DNA of 64,000 nucleotides from CAZDQL01 sp964507325 (GTDB lineage Bacteria > Planctomycetota > UBA1135 > GCA-002686595). This document shows positions 62,610 through 64,000 of this stretch, one piece after another. Position numbers and translations under genes: made by a program. The DNA lies in the NCBI GenBank assembly GCA_964507325.1, contig CAZDQL010000027.1:3693-67692 (forward strand), read 5' to 3'. Position 1 is the stretch's first letter, and the number at the start of each line of letters is the position of its first letter. The notes under the pieces were generated by a model. The model searched no databases, was not told the origin of the DNA, and was given only the letters and a program-made list of their open reading frames with translations.

Positions 62610-63712
62610 GTGCCGCGCCGCGGGTCCTGGTGTCGGGGGTCCTCCTCGACCAACCCCCCGGCGGCGTCCAGCGCCACAACCAGGAGCTCCTGCCGCGCTT
62701 GGCGCGACGGCTGTCGGAGGGGGGAGGAGGGGTCGCCCTGCTGGCGCCCCGCGGCGGCCTCCCCTGGCGACTGCCGCAGGCGGTCGAGCTCCTGCCGAGC
62801 GAGGTCCCCTCCCATCCGTCCTGGGTGCGTGCGGCGGCGGAGCCCCGGGCCCTGGCCCGCGCCGCGCGTGACGCTCGCAAGAGCGCAACCCCCTTCGATC
62901 TCGTGCACTGCGGCCATCTGCCGCCACCGCTCGGGCTGCGACTCCCCTTCACCTTCACCCTGCACGACCTGCGTCACCTCGATCGATCGCGCGCGTCCAG
63001 GGCGCGGCGCCTCGTGGTGCGGTCGGTGCTCGGCCGAGCGCTGCGCAGAGCGGCGCGCGTGTTCACCGTCTCGGAGCACACGGCGGAGGGGCTGCGCAGC
63101 TTCTGGCCCCCGGTGGCCTCCAAGCTCACCCTGGTCCCCAACGGGGCCGATCACTTCACGCCAGAACGCCCGGAGCGCGAACCCGGGGCACCGCTCCTGC
63201 ACCTGGGTCACCTGGAGCCGCGCAAGAACCTCGAGCTCCTGGTGCGCGCCCTGGCGACCGATCCCGACCTCCCCGCTCTGCTCCTGGCTGGAGGAGCCAA
63301 GGGGAACGAACGGGAGCGCCTCGAGGCCCTCGCCTGCGAGCTCGGCGTCGCCGCTCGCGTGCACTTTCACGGCCCCTTCGCGGAGACGGAGCTCCCCCAG
63401 CTCCTGGCGACCTGCGCCGCGGTGGTCCTGCCCTCGCACCTGGAGGGCTTCGGCATCGTCGCCCTCGAAGCCCTGCGCGCGCGCGCACCCCTGGCGATCT
63501 CCACCGCCGGTGCCCTCCCCGAAGTGGTCGGGCCCCACGGGGAGCGCTTCGATCCCCGCGACCCGCACTCCTGCGCCCGGGCGGTGCGCGCCGCTCTCGC
63601 CAGGGATCCGACGAGTCTCGAAGCCGCGGCGCAGCACGCGGCCCGCTTCACCTGGGACGCGGCGGCGGACGCCTGGGCGCAGGGGCTCCGGGCGGCGGCG
63701 CGCGGCGGCTGA
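62606..63712 (+). CDS. GT4 glycosyltransferase
   Basis: 368 residues from GTG, translationally coupled to the preceding glycosyltransferase. RVLVSGVLLDQPPGGVQRHN near the start, FTFTLHDLRHLDRSRASRAR in the acceptor domain, LLHLGHLEPRKNLELLVRAL at the interdomain, and EGFGIVALEALRARAPLAIS as donor site. The GGVQRHN loop suggests a mannosyl- or rhamnosyl-type GT4; that is weak. Convergent with the partial gene at the end of the window. Confidence 0.88.
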   Translation: MSAAPRVLVSGVLLDQPPGGVQRHNQELLPRLARRLSEGGGGVALLAPRGGLPWRLPQAVELLPSEVPSHPSWVRAAAEPRALARAARDARKSATPFDLVHCGHLPPPLGLRLPFTFTLHDLRHLDRSRASRARRLVVRSVLGRALRRAARVFTVSEHTAEGLRSFWPPVASKLTLVPNGADHFTPERPEREPGAPLLHLGHLEPRKNLELLVRALATDPDLPALLLAGGAKGNERERLEALACELGVAARVHFHGPFAETELPQLLATCAAVVLPSHLEGFGIVALEALRARAPLAISTAGALPEVVGPHGERFDPRDPHSCARAVRAALARDPTSLEAAAQHAARFTWDAAADAWAQGLRAAARGG

Positions 63713-63727
63713 CCCGCTCCCGCGGAT

Positions 63728-64000
63728 TCAGGGGAGCTCCGCTCCCTCGAGCTGCTGGGAGCTCTCGCGCAGCGAAGCGGTCCACCGATAGGCCCCCCAG
63801 ACGGCCAACGCGAAGACCGCCAGGACCACGAGGTACACGATCCAGCGCACCAGCGCGGGCTGCTGGGAGAGGTCGGCACCGAAGAACCCGCTGCGATTCT
63901 CACAGCTCCGGTACTGGAGGACGCGGCCACCGGCGGCGGTGGAGCGCTCCCCCTGCGGCGCGGCGCCCAGAGCGAAGACGATATCGCTGGCCAGAGAGTC
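63728..64000 (-). CDS. C-terminal part of a membrane protein gene (5' end outside window)
   Basis: 90 codons are visible, ending at TGA 63728-63730 and open to the window edge. The sequence reads through a segment with one cysteine (YRSCENRSGFFGADL), then a membrane helix of about 20 residues (IVYLVVLAVFALAVWGAY) and a polar tail. No family can be named from this part. It converges on the last glycosyltransferase gene with 15 bp between stops. Confidence 0.6.
   Translation of the reverse strand, partial: DSLASDIVFALGAAPQGERSTAAGGRVLQYRSCENRSGFFGADLSQQPALVRWIVYLVVLAVFALAVWGAYRWTASLRESSQQLEGAELP

Overview
This is a GC-rich draft contig; a run of ten Ns at 44987-44996 marks an assembly gap. It probably comes from an uncultured member of the Planctomycetota or a near relative. 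The evidence is an archaeal-type DNA topoisomerase VI pair, Tat-exported Gfo/Idh/MocA oxidoreductases, a secreted tandem DUF1080 (3-keto-glycoside hydrolase) protein, a TonB-dependent receptor and lipoproteins that imply an outer membrane, and a ubiquitin-like conjugation operon. The taxonomic call is inference from gene content; no rRNA gene is present.

Layout. 1-2969: top6B, a tiny membrane protein and top6A, closed by a bidirectional hairpin. 3065-5089: a secreted zinc metalloprotease. 5296-14606: ten tightly packed leftward genes built around a GlmL/MutL-like ASKHA ATPase, a DUF6754-like membrane protein and several multi-pass membrane proteins, with an ECF sigma factor and a FecR-like anti-sigma just upstream (14722-16169). 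16409-20095: a secreted protein of unknown function, an FmdB zinc ribbon, an outer-membrane-type protein and pyrE. 20105-22945: hutU and an unrecognised protein.

23337-33004 is the most striking part. A winged-helix protein is followed by an eleven-gene rightward operon, almost all with 1- or 4-nt overlaps. It encodes a RING-type protein, an E1, an E2, an unknown protein, a ubiquitin-like protein (Ubl) and a JAMM protease. Then come an Mpa/ARC-type AAA+ unfoldase and a second set (Ubl, E2-like, JAMM, E1) in PRTRC order. The operon ends in a palindrome whose first bases are the last stop codon. A convergent clpS lies immediately beyond. I read this as two ubiquitin-like tagging/de-tagging modules sharing one unfoldase.

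33389-47237: a DMT exporter with a His-rich tail; a secreted S8 protease that shares a 134-residue C-terminal domain with the metalloprotease; a sugar-oxidation block (DUF1080 protein, two Gfo/Idh/MocA proteins, ApbE, a one-haem membrane protein); and secreted CarboxypepD_reg and FG-GAP proteins around the gap. 47248-54355: a secreted protein, then a TonB receptor/YfiR/hybrid histidine kinase triad. 54422-63712: a flippase, four GT4 glycosyltransferases, a molybdopterin oxidoreductase and two small lipoproteins. Two palindromic non-coding elements (55748-55930 and 59343-59558) lie in this part. 63728-64000 is the 3' end of a membrane protein gene.
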